Positions 26,333 to 34,305 are shown, numbered from the stretch's first letter. The stretch: 42,374 nucleotides of DNA from Geobacteraceae bacterium (GCA_007125165.1 SLDV01000002.1:1-42374); one strand, 5' to 3'. A program made the numbers and translations. Notes: generated by a model not told the origin, from the sequence alone.

Positions 26333-26871
26333 CCGCAGCCCGACAAGCTTTAATCCAGCGTTTCCGTGAAGAAGGCTCTATTCAAGGAGATATCGTTAAG
26401 GTTGACAGTTTTCTCAATCACATGGTTGATCCCGCCCTCATGCGGGTTGTTGGACAGGACCTTGCCGAACGCTTCAAAAGCAATGGGATTAACAAGATCC
26501 TCACCGCCGAAAGCAGTGGCATCATGGTCGCCCAGGCGGTGGCGACAGAATTGAATATCCCTTTTATTTTTGCGAAAAAAAAACGCTCCGTGACCATGAA
26601 AAAGTTTTACACGGCAAGCAGCTATTCCTACACCAAGCAGGAAGCTACAACCCTTTACGTCTCACATGAGGTGCTGCAACCCGGGGAAAGGATTCTGTTT
26701 ATCGATGATTTTTTCGCCAAGGGAACAACCCTCAAAGCCCTCACCGAAATTATCCGTCAGGCGCGTGCCGAGCTGGCCGGGTGCGCCGTCATCATCAACA
26801 AATCAAAACGTGAGGATATTGAGTCGATTCTTCATCTGAATGAGCTGAAAACTCTGCAAAAACCAAAGTAA
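26329..26871 (+). CDS. xpt: Xanthine phosphoribosyltransferase
   Basis: A 180-residue type-I phosphoribosyltransferase converting xanthine and PRPP to XMP. The N-terminal VKVDSFLNHMVDPALM hallmark of Bacillus-type Xpt is present, as are ILTAESSGIMVAQAVA, KKKRSVTMKKFYTASSYSYT and the PRPP loop ILFIDDFFAKGTTLKAL. The four-base overlap with permease 2 shows the transporter feeds purine bases or nucleosides into salvage, which supports xanthine/guanosine-type cargo. A sigma-54 promoter for the histidine kinase begins about 40 bases after its stop. Confidence 0.95.
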   Translation: MTAARQALIQRFREEGSIQGDIVKVDSFLNHMVDPALMRVVGQDLAERFKSNGINKILTAESSGIMVAQAVATELNIPFIFAKKKRSVTMKKFYTASSYSYTKQEATTLYVSHEVLQPGERILFIDDFFAKGTTLKALTEIIRQARAELAGCAVIINKSKREDIESILHLNELKTLQKPK

Positions 26872-26911
26872 AACAGGTAAACGGCGGCCTGGATGTTCTC
26901 CTTTTCCCGCT

Positions 26912-26929
26912 TTGGCATCATCTGTGCTA
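26912..26929 (+). promoter_or_regulatory. Sigma-54 promoter for the histidine kinase gene
   Basis: TTGGCATCATCTGTGCTA has GG (26914-26915) and GC (26926-26927) exactly 12 bases apart, as in the three other sigma-54 promoters of this locus. The start point would be near 26939, leaving a leader of about 54 bases with GGAAGGGAG before the ATG. No terminator or hexaloop pair is seen in this leader. Confidence 0.75.
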
Positions 26930-26992
26930 ACTCTTCCTTTGTGACAATGAAGTCATTCTCATAGCGCAACCTACCGGAAGGGAGATTCATCG

Positions 26993-28561
26993 ATGTTCCA
27001 CCAGAACCAACTGCTTTTCAGAGCCCTGCTTGATATCGGCAAGGAACTGGCGTCCATCACCGACATCGATCCGCTTCTACAGCGGATTTTGCAGGTATCT
27101 CAAGAGGTTTTCACCTTTGACAACGCCATTATCCGCCTGCTTGATGCTGAAAAAGGCACCCTCGAAACAGCCGCCAGCTACGGTTATAGTGAAGAGGCCA
27201 TCTCTCGGCCAATCATGTTGGGCCAAGGGATCATGGGCAAGACGGCAAAGTTCGGACGCCCTTACCTGATTAATAATATTGCACCTGAAGATGACTACAT
27301 TCCCGGCATTGATGCGGCCCGTTCAGAAATGGCTGTTCCCTTGATCGCACGGGATAAGGTAATCGGTGTCTTTAACGTCGAAAGCCAGCAGTCAGACGCC
27401 TTTACTGCCCAGGACTGCGACACCCTGGCAATCCTCGCCGGACAGGCGGCTATCGCTATCGACAACGCCCACCTGTACCGCGATCTGTGCCAGGTATCCC
27501 AGGAGAAAGAACATCTCTACCAACTTAACAAACAGATTCTTTCCAGCATCAGTATCGGCATCTACACTATTGACACGCACATGTGCATCACCTCATGGAA
27601 CCGGAGCATGGTCAATATGAGCGGAATTTCCGTTGAGACCGCCCTTGGTAAGCCGTTGCTTGATCTGTTCCCTAACCTGAAGGAAGAAGGCGTTGCCGAC
27701 CATCTGCACAATGTTTTGCTTCTTGGAGAACCCCAGCGTCTGCGCATTCTTCATCGTGGTCAGGCCGGTCAGAATCGACTGCAGAATCGCTTTATGGCAC
27801 CCCTGCAGGTGGGTGATGAACGGGTTGGTGCCGTTGTTGTAGTAGAAGACATAACCGAATTCGAACAACTGCTGGAGCAAACCCTGCAATCGGAAAAACT
27901 GGCAGAAATCGGTCGCATGAGTGCCGGTATCGCACACGAAATCAACAACCCTTTGGCAGTGATCAGTTATGCCTGTCAAATATTGCAGGAGGAACAACAG
28001 CCCATCAAACAGCAACACGAGATGCTTGAACGCATCGGCCTGGAAGTCGAACGTTTACAACATCTTACATCAGAATTGCTCTCCTACTCAGGTCGTCAGG
28101 AAGACAGACGTGCACCGACGGATCTTAATCAGACCCTTGAGGACGTATTGACCCTTCTGTCCTACGAATTCAAGAAACATGGGGTCAAGATCACTACAGA
28201 CTTAGTCAATCTGCCTTCGCAAGACCTGGACACCAACAAATTCAAGCAGATTTTTCTCAATCTGATATTAAATGCGGTCCAGGCTATGGGATCAGAGGGG
28301 GGAATCCATATCAAAACACGCATTACTAGGGATCAGTTTATCCTGGTACAGATTATCGATTCCGGACCGGGCATTCCCGATCACCTCAAAGAGCAGATTT
28401 TCGAGCCATTTTTTACCAACCGCAAGGATGGGACCGGCACCGGACTGGGACTTTATCTGTGCCGTAAAATTATCAACTCTTATCAGGGAAGCCTTGGCGT
28501 TACCGACAACCCCAAAGGCGGCAGCTGTTTTGAACTGAAGTTGCCGATCTCAAACAGATAG
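26993..28561 (+). CDS. Soluble GAF-PAS histidine kinase, likely nitrogen-regulatory (GnfL-like)
   Basis: A 522-residue cytoplasmic kinase without membrane segments. An N-terminal GAF domain spans about 5-165 (QEVFTFDNAIIRLLDAEKGT; MAVPLIARDKVIGVFNVESQ). A PAS domain covers about 180-295. The HisKA box AGIAHEINNPLAVISYACQI carries phospho-acceptor His315. The HATPase domain has the N box NLILNAVQAM, G1 DSGPGIPDHL and G2 GTGTGLGLYLC. The class resembles NtrB-like kinases. Its position beside glnB-amtB-ANTAR regulator matches GnfL of Geobacter, which phosphorylates the ANTAR protein. GAF/PAS input might sense a small molecule or redox state. It has a sigma-54 promoter. Confidence 0.9.
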   Translation: MFHQNQLLFRALLDIGKELASITDIDPLLQRILQVSQEVFTFDNAIIRLLDAEKGTLETAASYGYSEEAISRPIMLGQGIMGKTAKFGRPYLINNIAPEDDYIPGIDAARSEMAVPLIARDKVIGVFNVESQQSDAFTAQDCDTLAILAGQAAIAIDNAHLYRDLCQVSQEKEHLYQLNKQILSSISIGIYTIDTHMCITSWNRSMVNMSGISVETALGKPLLDLFPNLKEEGVADHLHNVLLLGEPQRLRILHRGQAGQNRLQNRFMAPLQVGDERVGAVVVVEDITEFEQLLEQTLQSEKLAEIGRMSAGIAHEINNPLAVISYACQILQEEQQPIKQQHEMLERIGLEVERLQHLTSELLSYSGRQEDRRAPTDLNQTLEDVLTLLSYEFKKHGVKITTDLVNLPSQDLDTNKFKQIFLNLILNAVQAMGSEGGIHIKTRITRDQFILVQIIDSGPGIPDHLKEQIFEPFFTNRKDGTGTGLGLYLCRKIINSYQGSLGVTDNPKGGSCFELKLPISNR

Positions 28562-28606
28562 ACCGATAGGAAGGCTTGCTCTTTTTTTGTCCAGCACCTC
28601 AGGATA

Positions 28607-28625
28607 TTGCCTAAATAAAGTGCAA
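28607..28625. promoter_or_regulatory. Upstream activating dyad of glnB (TGC-N11-GCA)
   Basis: TTGCCTAAATAAAGTGCAA has half-sites TTGC and GCAA separated by 11 bases. Its centre lies 87 bases upstream of the predicted start point at 28703. The same 19-base pattern occurs upstream of nifB (centre also -87) and nifH (centre -165). Its TGC-N11-GCA geometry equals that of NtrC sites. Confidence 0.6.
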
Positions 28626-28675
28626 CTTTAAAAGATCAATAGATTCAACTACCGCAATAACGCAGAAAAGCAGGC

Positions 28676-28693
28676 TTGGCACAAACCATGCTA
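28676..28693 (+). promoter_or_regulatory. Sigma-54 promoter for glnB-amtB
   Basis: TTGGCACAAACCATGCTA: GG at 28678-28679 and GC at 28690-28691, 12 bases apart, close to the TGGCAC-N5-TTGC consensus. Predicted start near 28703, giving a leader of about 164 bases before glnB. Confidence 0.88.
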
Positions 28694-28724
28694 AGTAACA
28701 AATAAACCGGCAACGAGGTCACCC

Positions 28725-28793
28725 GCCGCTACCAGAAAGGTCTGCGGCGAAACGACGGTTTTCACGCTGTCACAACAGAATAGAAGCTGGAGC

Positions 28794-28804
<11 letters not shown>
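28725..28804 (+). promoter_or_regulatory. ANTAR-type dual hexaloop antitermination element, glnB leader
   Basis: Hairpin P1 is GCCG...CAG-AAAGGT-CTG-CGGC (28725-28748, loop at 28736-28741). Hairpin P2 is GGAGC-AAAGGC-GCTCT (28789-28804, loop at 28794-28799). Both loops have six bases with A at position 1 and G at position 4, the known ANTAR-protein recognition pattern. P2 uses bases 28794-28801 that form the 5' arm of the following terminator, so P2 and terminator exclude each other. Confidence 0.75.
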
Positions 28805-29205
<401 letters not shown>

Positions 29206-29249
29206 TTTCCCTTTTTGAACACTTATTTCGCGTAAAAGGAGATATGAGA

Positions 29250-30566
29250 ATGAGAAAACAACTGATTTTACTCGCCGGGATGGTTCTGTTGCCGAGCCTG
29301 GCTCTCGCTGAGGAGAGTGCTATTTCAGAAGTTGCCTATATCCTCAACAGCTTTTCTTTCCTGATCAGTGGTGTACTGGTTATGTGGATGGCCGCCGGGT
29401 TTTCCATGCTTGAAGCCGGCATGGTCCGCTCAAGAAATGTGGCGACCATCTGCCTGAAAAATATTTCTCTGTATTCCATCGCCGGCATTCTCTATTACAT
29501 GGTCGGCTACAATCTGATGTACGCCGGTGTCGACGGAGGCTTTATCGGTAGTCTCGGACTCTGGGGTCCGGATGATGCAGCAGCTCTGGCGGGGGATTAC
29601 TCGGGTGAATACGCCAGTGGTTCCGACTGGTTCTTCCAGATGGTGTTTGTCGCTACGGCCGCTTCCGTCGTCTCCGGAACCGTCGCTGAGCGGATAAAGC
29701 TCTGGCCTTTTCTTGGTTTTGTTGTCCTCTTGACCGGCATCATTTATCCCATCCAGGGAGCCTGGAGCTGGGGCGGCGGCTGGCTGGATGAAATGGGGTT
29801 CGCCGATTACGCCGGTTCAACTATTGTGCACTCCGTTGGCGGCTGGGCCGCTCTGACCGGTGCCATTATCCTCGGTGCCCGGACCGGCAAATATGGCAAG
29901 GATGGCCGCATCACTCCCCTGCCCGGCTCCAATATGCCCCTGGCAACCCTGGGAACATTTATCCTGTGGATGGGCTGGTTCGGCTTTAACGGTGGTTCGG
30001 TTCTGGCCCTGGGGTCAGCCGACGCGGTTATCGAGATGTCGAATGTCTATCTCAACACCAATCTGGCTGCTGCCGGTGGTCTGGTTGCCGCTATTATCAC
30101 ACTGCAACTGATTTACAAAAAGGTCGATCTATCCATGGCTCTCAACGGCGCCCTCGCCGGGCTTGTGTCGATTACTGCAGAGCCCTCAACACCCTCCCCC
30201 GGGATGGCAGTGCTTATCGGTGCCATTGGTGGTATTCTGGTGGTGGTGGCGATTCCGCTCCTCGACAAACTCAGGATCGATGACGTTGTCGGTGCCGTTT
30301 CCGTCCATCTGGTCTGCGGAATCTGGGGAACTCTGGCTGTGCCCCTGACCAACTCAGACGCCAGCTTTGTGGTACAGCTTGTAGGTATTATCTCCGTCGG
30401 CGCCTTTGTTATAGCCGCCAGCGCTGTGGCATGGCTTGCTCTGAAATTCACTGTCGGCATCCGGGTCAGCAAAGAAGTTGAAATGAACGGCTGTGATTCG
30501 TCCGAACTCGGCATGGAGGCCTACCCTGACTTCCGCGGTGGTTCTTCCGGTCTGTCTTCGGGTTGA
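29250..30566 (+). CDS. amtB: Ammonium transporter
   Basis: The second ATG at 29250 lies eight bases after AAGGAG and is preferred over the one at 29244, which is too close. The 438-residue protein has an N-terminal signal peptide (LILLAGMVLLPSLALAEES), then 11 membrane helices. Amt hallmarks are AGFSMLEAGMVRSRN, the pore histidines in DYAGSTIVHSVGGWAALTG and VSVHLVCGIWGTLAVPL, and FGFNGGSVLAL. It carries ammonium and is blocked by PII (GlnK) docking. Gene spacing to glnB is 44 bases. A stable hairpin separates it from the ANTAR regulator gene. Confidence 0.97.
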   Translation: MRKQLILLAGMVLLPSLALAEESAISEVAYILNSFSFLISGVLVMWMAAGFSMLEAGMVRSRNVATICLKNISLYSIAGILYYMVGYNLMYAGVDGGFIGSLGLWGPDDAAALAGDYSGEYASGSDWFFQMVFVATAASVVSGTVAERIKLWPFLGFVVLLTGIIYPIQGAWSWGGGWLDEMGFADYAGSTIVHSVGGWAALTGAIILGARTGKYGKDGRITPLPGSNMPLATLGTFILWMGWFGFNGGSVLALGSADAVIEMSNVYLNTNLAAAGGLVAAIITLQLIYKKVDLSMALNGALAGLVSITAEPSTPSPGMAVLIGAIGGILVVVAIPLLDKLRIDDVVGAVSVHLVCGIWGTLAVPLTNSDASFVVQLVGIISVGAFVIAASAVAWLALKFTVGIRVSKEVEMNGCDSSELGMEAYPDFRGGSSGLSSG

Positions 30567-30619
30567 TTCTTCTGACTCTAAATTGAAACGCAGATCACTG
30601 CTGAAACTTAACCCGTAAC

Positions 30620-30658
30620 CCGGACGTGCAGAAACCTGACTGGTCTCTGCACGTCCGG
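30620..30658. repeat. Long perfect hairpin between amtB and the ANTAR regulator
   Basis: CCGGACGTGCAGA (30620-30632) pairs perfectly with TCTGCACGTCCGG (30646-30658), and ACC/GGT extends it inward with one mismatch. There is no T-run after it, so it is not a classical terminator. It may define an RNA processing or stability boundary. Confidence 0.7.
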
Positions 30659-30675
30659 CTAATTGAGGATTCCGT

Positions 30676-31239
30676 ATGAAAAAAGCCCTTATTGTTGATG
30701 ATGAACCCCTGATTCGCAGACAGGTAGCGGAAGCCTTGAGTGATTACGGTTTTGACAAGCTTTTCGAAGCAGCCGATGGTTCTCAGGCCGTTGCTCTGGC
30801 TACCACAGAACAACCATTGCTGATCATCATGGATGTATCCATGCCGGTGATGGATGGCATCACCGCAGCGGCAACCATCAACAGAAAACCCAGCGGCGCC
30901 CTTGTTCTACTCACCGGCACCACAGATGGCGACACCGTTGCCCGCGCCCTGGAGGCCGGAATACATCATTACCTGATGAAACCCTTTCGCGCGGAGCAAC
31001 TGAAAATTACCATCGACATGGCCATTCACCAGTTTGTCCAGATGTCCAACCTGCGCGACGAGGTGGCGGCACTGAAAGAAAGTCTGGAAACAAGAAAGCT
31101 GGTCGACCGGGCCAAGGCACTGCTGATCAACAAAGGCATGAAGGAACCTGAAGCTCATCGCAAATTACAGAAACTGGCCATGGATAAACGCAAGAGCCTC
31201 AAGCAGGTAGCTGAAGCCATCCTGCTGATGGAGGGATAA
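30676..31239 (+). CDS. Response regulator with ANTAR RNA-binding domain (GnfR-like antiterminator)
   Basis: A 187-residue protein. The receiver domain (1-120) has the acidic pair Asp8-Asp9, phospho-acceptor Asp53 in IIMDVSMPVMDG, Thr80 and Lys102 in YLMKPF. A short coiled coil (VQMSNLRDEVAALKESLETR) leads to the ANTAR domain (about 130-187): VDRAKALLINKGM, then AHRKLQKLAMDKRKSLKQVA and EAIL. ANTAR proteins bind paired hexaloop RNA hairpins and block terminators when phosphorylated. Three such leaders occur in this window. The gene follows amtB by 109 bases and precedes draT by 22. In Geobacter the homologue GnfR activates nitrogen-fixation genes by antitermination. Confidence 0.93.
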   Translation: MKKALIVDDEPLIRRQVAEALSDYGFDKLFEAADGSQAVALATTEQPLLIIMDVSMPVMDGITAAATINRKPSGALVLLTGTTDGDTVARALEAGIHHYLMKPFRAEQLKITIDMAIHQFVQMSNLRDEVAALKESLETRKLVDRAKALLINKGMKEPEAHRKLQKLAMDKRKSLKQVAEAILLMEG

Positions 31240-31261
31240 GCTGAACGGTCATATAACGACC

Positions 31262-32032
31262 ATGAACCTGTGCAATCTCCCCCCCTGGTCGATTGCGTCC
31301 TATCATTTCAATGAGCACCCTCAGCGGATTCGCATTCAGGGAACAGATCGCATCAACAGGCTGTTGGATCAGCTCGATACTATTAACGATCTTCATCAAT
31401 GCGGTGCGCTCTTTCACGACTTCATGGACGTTACCTTCCAGCTTCATCAGTGGCAACGGGAAGACTCACAAAACAGTAGAAAAAGTTTGAAAAACAGTTA
31501 CTTAAGATTCTTGCGCGGTTGGCTTTTCGACAGTAATTCGGTTGAAGGGGCGGTACTCAAAGGATGGGTGGAGTCGCGCCTGGGGTTGCTGCCGACCTTT
31601 CACCACAGCATGATCGACAGCATTCATTCGGAAAAATACTTCCGCTATCTCGTTGATCGAATGCGCGGATCGGCCAGAACCAGTGCCATTCTGTCGCAAC
31701 TTGATCTTCTCTATGAATATGTACAGTATCTGCTGCACCGCAATCCATCTGCAACCCATCTGACCCTGTACCGGGGAGTCAATGAACTCGAAGATCATGT
31801 CATCCTGAAGCGAAGCAAACACTGTTGTCTGATGCGCCTGAATAACCTGAATTCCTTCACTTCCAATTTTGAACGTGCCTGGGAATTCGGTTCGCGCGTT
31901 CTGCAGACAGAAGTTCCCTTAACCAAGGTCTTTTTCCTTTCCGGTGTTCTCCCAAAATCCCTGCTCAAAGGTGAGGATGAATTTCTGGTCATTGGCGGAG
32001 ACTATGAGGTCAGAATACTGATTGGCGGATGA
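31262..32032 (+). CDS. draT: NAD(+)-dinitrogenase-reductase ADP-D-ribosyltransferase
   Basis: A 256-residue DraT-family enzyme. Recognised by LFDSNSVEGAVLKGWVESRL, GLLPTFHHSMID, the NAD-binding TLYRGVNELEDHVIL and the C-terminal LNNLNSFTSNFERAWEFGSR with PLTKVFFLSGVLP. It transfers ADP-ribose from NAD to one arginine of NifH, switching nitrogenase off when ammonium or darkness/energy loss occurs in known systems. The target arginine is present in the NifH encoded here (Arg104). draG overlaps by four bases. PII controls DraT activity in characterised bacteria. Confidence 0.95.
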   Translation: MNLCNLPPWSIASYHFNEHPQRIRIQGTDRINRLLDQLDTINDLHQCGALFHDFMDVTFQLHQWQREDSQNSRKSLKNSYLRFLRGWLFDSNSVEGAVLKGWVESRLGLLPTFHHSMIDSIHSEKYFRYLVDRMRGSARTSAILSQLDLLYEYVQYLLHRNPSATHLTLYRGVNELEDHVILKRSKHCCLMRLNNLNSFTSNFERAWEFGSRVLQTEVPLTKVFFLSGVLPKSLLKGEDEFLVIGGDYEVRILIGG

Positions 32033-32931
32033 ACAGTGCAGAGCATGAAAAAATCCTGTCACGGGCCCGAGCTGCCTTTTTAGGTCTGGCTCTGGGTGAT
32101 GCCCTGGGGGCAACAACGGAATTCATGACAGCAACGGAAATCCGGCATCAATACCGGCTCCATAAGAATATCATCGGCGGGGGCTGGCTGGGGATCAAGC
32201 CGGGACAGGTTACTGACGATACTGAGATGTCTCTGGCTCTGGCACACGCAGTTGTGACTGCCGGCAGCTGGAATTTAGTACGGATTGCTGACCATTTCGT
32301 CGCCTGGATGCGCTCGAAGCCCATCGACATCGGCGCGACGGTACGCAAGGGCATTCGTGCCTATCTGCACAAAGGCGTACTGGAAATGCCACCAAATGAA
32401 TGGGATGCCGGCAATGGTGCAGCGATGCGTATGTGTCCGGTAGCTCTGGTCAGTTATGGCGGTCGCGAATTGCTTAAGCGCTACACCATCGAGCAAGCGC
32501 ACCTGACCCATCACCACCCGCTGTCAGATGCCGGATGTCTGTGTATCGGTAACATGCTTCATGTGGCCATGGCCGGTGGTGATCGTTTTGCCCTGCACGA
32601 ACTGACGCGTCAACTGGTAGAGCAGCATCCGAATTTTCGTTTTAATAACTATAATGGCCAGGCGTCCGGTTACATCGTTGATACCTTGCGCACCGTTTTT
32701 CACTTTTTGTTCACCACCGCCGATTTTGAAGAATGTCTGGTTGGCGTGGTCAACCAGGGGGGAGACGCGGACACCACCGGTGCCATCGCCGGCATGATCG
32801 CCGGAGCGCTTTATGGTGAAGAGGGCCTGCCCCGGCACTGGCTGAAAAAACTCAATCGCACCGTACGCACCGACATTGAACAATTGACTCCCCAGCTGCT
32901 GGCCCTGGCGCCGGCGTTTAACCAAACGTAA
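32029..32931 (+). CDS. draG: ADP-ribosyl-[dinitrogen reductase] hydrolase
   Basis: A 300-residue ADP-ribosylglycohydrolase with a binuclear Mn2+ site: AFLGLALGDALGATTEFM, VTDDTEMSLALAHAV (Thr-Asp-Asp ligands) and GGDADTTGAIAGMIAGALYG (Asp ligands). It removes ADP-ribose from NifH and restores activity. The start overlaps draT by ATGA. In known systems AmtB-PII complexes sequester DraG at the membrane, and both partners are encoded just upstream. A 7-bp hairpin without a T-run follows at 32952-32974. Confidence 0.96.
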   Translation: MNSAEHEKILSRARAAFLGLALGDALGATTEFMTATEIRHQYRLHKNIIGGGWLGIKPGQVTDDTEMSLALAHAVVTAGSWNLVRIADHFVAWMRSKPIDIGATVRKGIRAYLHKGVLEMPPNEWDAGNGAAMRMCPVALVSYGGRELLKRYTIEQAHLTHHHPLSDAGCLCIGNMLHVAMAGGDRFALHELTRQLVEQHPNFRFNNYNGQASGYIVDTLRTVFHFLFTTADFEECLVGVVNQGGDADTTGAIAGMIAGALYGEEGLPRHWLKKLNRTVRTDIEQLTPQLLALAPAFNQT

Positions 32932-33028
32932 CTATTCAGCTCGTTTCCATGGCGCCGGGTCGGGAGTCCGGTGCTGAACAGATATAAACAACCAAACTGA
33001 AGTTGTCACCTACCCAAGGAGAAGGCTC

Positions 33029-33268
33029 ATGGCTACAAGCACGCTCATACCCCTCAACATTGCAGCCGAAAAATCCCATACAACCACCCTCAACCTGTTG
33101 ATGCATATCAAACGCGGGCTGTTACCAGCCGAAGAGCGCGACGGCCGCTGGTTTATCAGTGAAGTGGATCTCAATGCCTTTATTGCCGAAAACCGCAAGG
33201 CCGAACCAGGTGGAATCTGTGTCCATAACAGTTGCGGCAAAGGCTGCGGCAGTCGTAGCGAAGGATAA
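33029..33268 (+). CDS. Small HTH-like protein with C-terminal cysteine cluster, unknown function
   Basis: A 79-residue protein after AAGGAGAAGG. The middle (LNLLMHIKRGLLPAEERDGR, then WFISEVDLNAFI) resembles the winged helix of excisionase/MerR-like DNA-binding domains. The end has a small cysteine cluster (CVHNSCGKGCGS), three cysteines that might bind metal or a cluster. Five bases separate its stop from the next gene, so it is likely in one transcript with it and the FKBP gene. I do not recognise a named family; a small regulator of nif or of the next genes is an inference. Confidence 0.75.
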   Translation: MATSTLIPLNIAAEKSHTTTLNLLMHIKRGLLPAEERDGRWFISEVDLNAFIAENRKAEPGGICVHNSCGKGCGSRSEG

Positions 33269-33272
33269 GGCG

Positions 33273-33566
33273 ATGAATATCAGCATTATTCCATCAAACC
33301 TTTTTTATCGCTATCGCCACAAAAAGGAGACCCGTGATCTGCCGAAATTTCAGGGTAAGCCGGATAGCCACCCTTTTGATCGCGATGATCTCTACGAGGT
33401 CTTACCGATGCTGGAAGCAGTCATGGATGAACTTGACTGCCAGGACGGAGAGATCCTTGAAAAGATCGAGGAGGCCATGCTGATGAAGATGCCCGGCTTT
33501 ATCAACACCCGAGAGCAGGTCTTTGATTTTCTGGTCGACTTCGCCAAACAGCGCGGGATGCTATGA
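33273..33566 (+). CDS. Conserved-looking small protein of unknown function in the nif locus
   Basis: The start is the ATG at 33273 with AAGG just upstream; the longer open frame overlaps the preceding gene. The 97-residue soluble protein begins MNISIIPSNLFYRYRHKKET and has an acidic helical half (DELDCQDGEILEKIEEAM) and a basic C-terminus (FLVDFAKQRGML). A single cysteine is present. No motif identifies it. Its stop overlaps the FKBP gene start (ATGATG), so the two proteins are coupled in translation. Confidence 0.75.
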   Translation: MNISIIPSNLFYRYRHKKETRDLPKFQGKPDSHPFDRDDLYEVLPMLEAVMDELDCQDGEILEKIEEAMLMKMPGFINTREQVFDFLVDFAKQRGML

Positions 33567-34015
33567 TGACAGCTACAGACAAGACAAAAACAGCCACCAT
33601 TGGTGACAGGGTCACTGTTCATTATATCGGCACCCTCGATAACGGGGCTATCTTTGACAGTCGTGACAGCAACGATCCCCTGACCTTCATCCTCGGTGAG
33701 GAAAGTGTCTTTCCAACCCTGGAGCAGGAGATCTGCGGCATGCACTGTGGTCAGACCAGAAATATCCTGATTCCGACTGAGAAAGCTTACGGCCCACGCA
33801 AAAACGACAACCTGCTCAAAGTCGACCGGTCGCAATTTCCTGCAGACAAGACACCTGAACCCGGCACGTTACTGACTATCACCTTCAGCGATGGCGAAGA
33901 GCGGATCATGCGCGTGATGAGCTGCGACGACAGGGATGTCACCCTCGATGCCAATCATCCACTGGCTGGTCTCGATCTGACTTTTGCCCTGACCCTGGTC
34001 GCTATTGAAGATTGA
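33563..34015 (+). CDS. FKBP/SlyD-type peptidyl-prolyl cis-trans isomerase
   Basis: A 150-residue FKBP-fold protein with an insert-in-flap domain, like SlyD: RVTVHYIGTLDNGAIFDSRD at the start, LTFILGEESVFPTLEQEICG, then the insert (IPTEKAYGPRKNDNLLKVDR) and HPLAGLDLTFALTLVAIED. It lacks the His-rich metal-binding tail of E. coli SlyD. Prolyl isomerases catalyse protein folding. The gene sits directly upstream of the nifH regulatory region; in gamma-proteobacteria NifH maturation needs the parvulin-type isomerase NifM, so this may play a similar part. That is inference from position. Confidence 0.92.
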   Translation: MMTATDKTKTATIGDRVTVHYIGTLDNGAIFDSRDSNDPLTFILGEESVFPTLEQEICGMHCGQTRNILIPTEKAYGPRKNDNLLKVDRSQFPADKTPEPGTLLTITFSDGEERIMRVMSCDDRDVTLDANHPLAGLDLTFALTLVAIED

Positions 34016-34031
34016 TCATTACGCCAGCAAC

Positions 34032-34050
34032 CTGCCTAGAAATCAGGCAG
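34032..34050. promoter_or_regulatory. Upstream activating dyad of nifH (TGC-N11-GCA)
   Basis: CTGCCTAGAAATCAGGCAG is an almost perfect palindrome (CTGCCT/AGGCAG) with the same CTGC-N11-GCAG spacing as the nifB and glnB dyads. Centre is about 165 bases upstream of the predicted nifH start point. It also could act as a weak hairpin after the FKBP gene. Confidence 0.55.
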
Positions 34051-34093
34051 CAGCCTGGCAAAAACGCCTCATTTGTAAGCACAGATCGCAACA

Positions 34094-34128
34094 TGAAAAA
34101 GTTCGAAGTTGCAAAAAAAACTTTTTCA
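34094..34128. repeat. 10-bp inverted repeat in the nifH upstream region
   Basis: TGAAAAAGTT (34094-34103) and AACTTTTTCA (34119-34128) are perfect complements. An overlapping GTTG-N15-CAAC pair is centred at 34119, 87 bases before the predicted start, the same distance as the dyads of glnB and nifB. It may be a second, degenerate activator site or a bent A/T tract. Confidence 0.4.
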
Positions 34129-34178
34129 ACATAAAAATCGCACTAGATATTAACGACTTAACCTGACCACAACGATTA

Positions 34179-34196
34179 TTGGCACAGCCTGTGCTA
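34179..34196 (+). promoter_or_regulatory. Sigma-54 promoter for nifHDK
   Basis: TTGGCACAGCCTGTGCTA: GG 34181-34182 and GC 34193-34194 are 12 bases apart. Predicted start near 34206, giving a leader of about 300 bases before nifH. Confidence 0.9.
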
Positions 34197-34223
34197 TCAG
34201 GTTAAACATCAACACGTCAGTCC

Positions 34224-34263
34224 GCTACATTGCAGTAGTTGGCATCTGACCGGTAAAGAAGCC
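34224..34263 (+). promoter_or_regulatory. ANTAR-type dual hexaloop antitermination element, nifH leader
   Basis: P1 is GCTAC-ATTGCA-GTAGT (34224-34239, outer pair G-U). P2 is GGT-AAAGAA-GCC (34252-34263, closing pair T-G). Both six-base loops have A at position 1 and G at position 4. P2 takes bases 34259-34263 of the 5' arm of the terminator. A competing longer stem GGC-A-TCT/AGA-A-GCC also overlaps that arm, so the exact P2 fold needs probing. Confidence 0.7.
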
Positions 34264-34305
34264 CGAAGGAATCCACATTAAGTGGTCATCCGTTCGGGCT
34301 TTTTT
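34259..34305 (+). terminator. Leader terminator before nifH
   Basis: AAGCCCGAA (34259-34267) pairs with TTCGGGCTT (34293-34301). The inner part CCAC/GTGG and GGA/TCC extends the stem. A T-run follows to 34305. It lies about 200 bases upstream of the nifH ATG and downstream of the sigma-54 start. The remaining leader (34306-34506) shows small GC-rich hairpins but no second terminator. Confidence 0.9.

Noticed and set aside
32952-32974. Terminator after draG
   Set aside because: GCGCCGG/CCGGTGC forms a stem but no T-run follows, so termination is not supported.
34016-34178. Classical NifA site TGT-N10-ACA upstream of nifH
   Set aside because: No copy with the right spacing was found; the TGC-N11-GCA dyad fits better and is shared with the other promoters.
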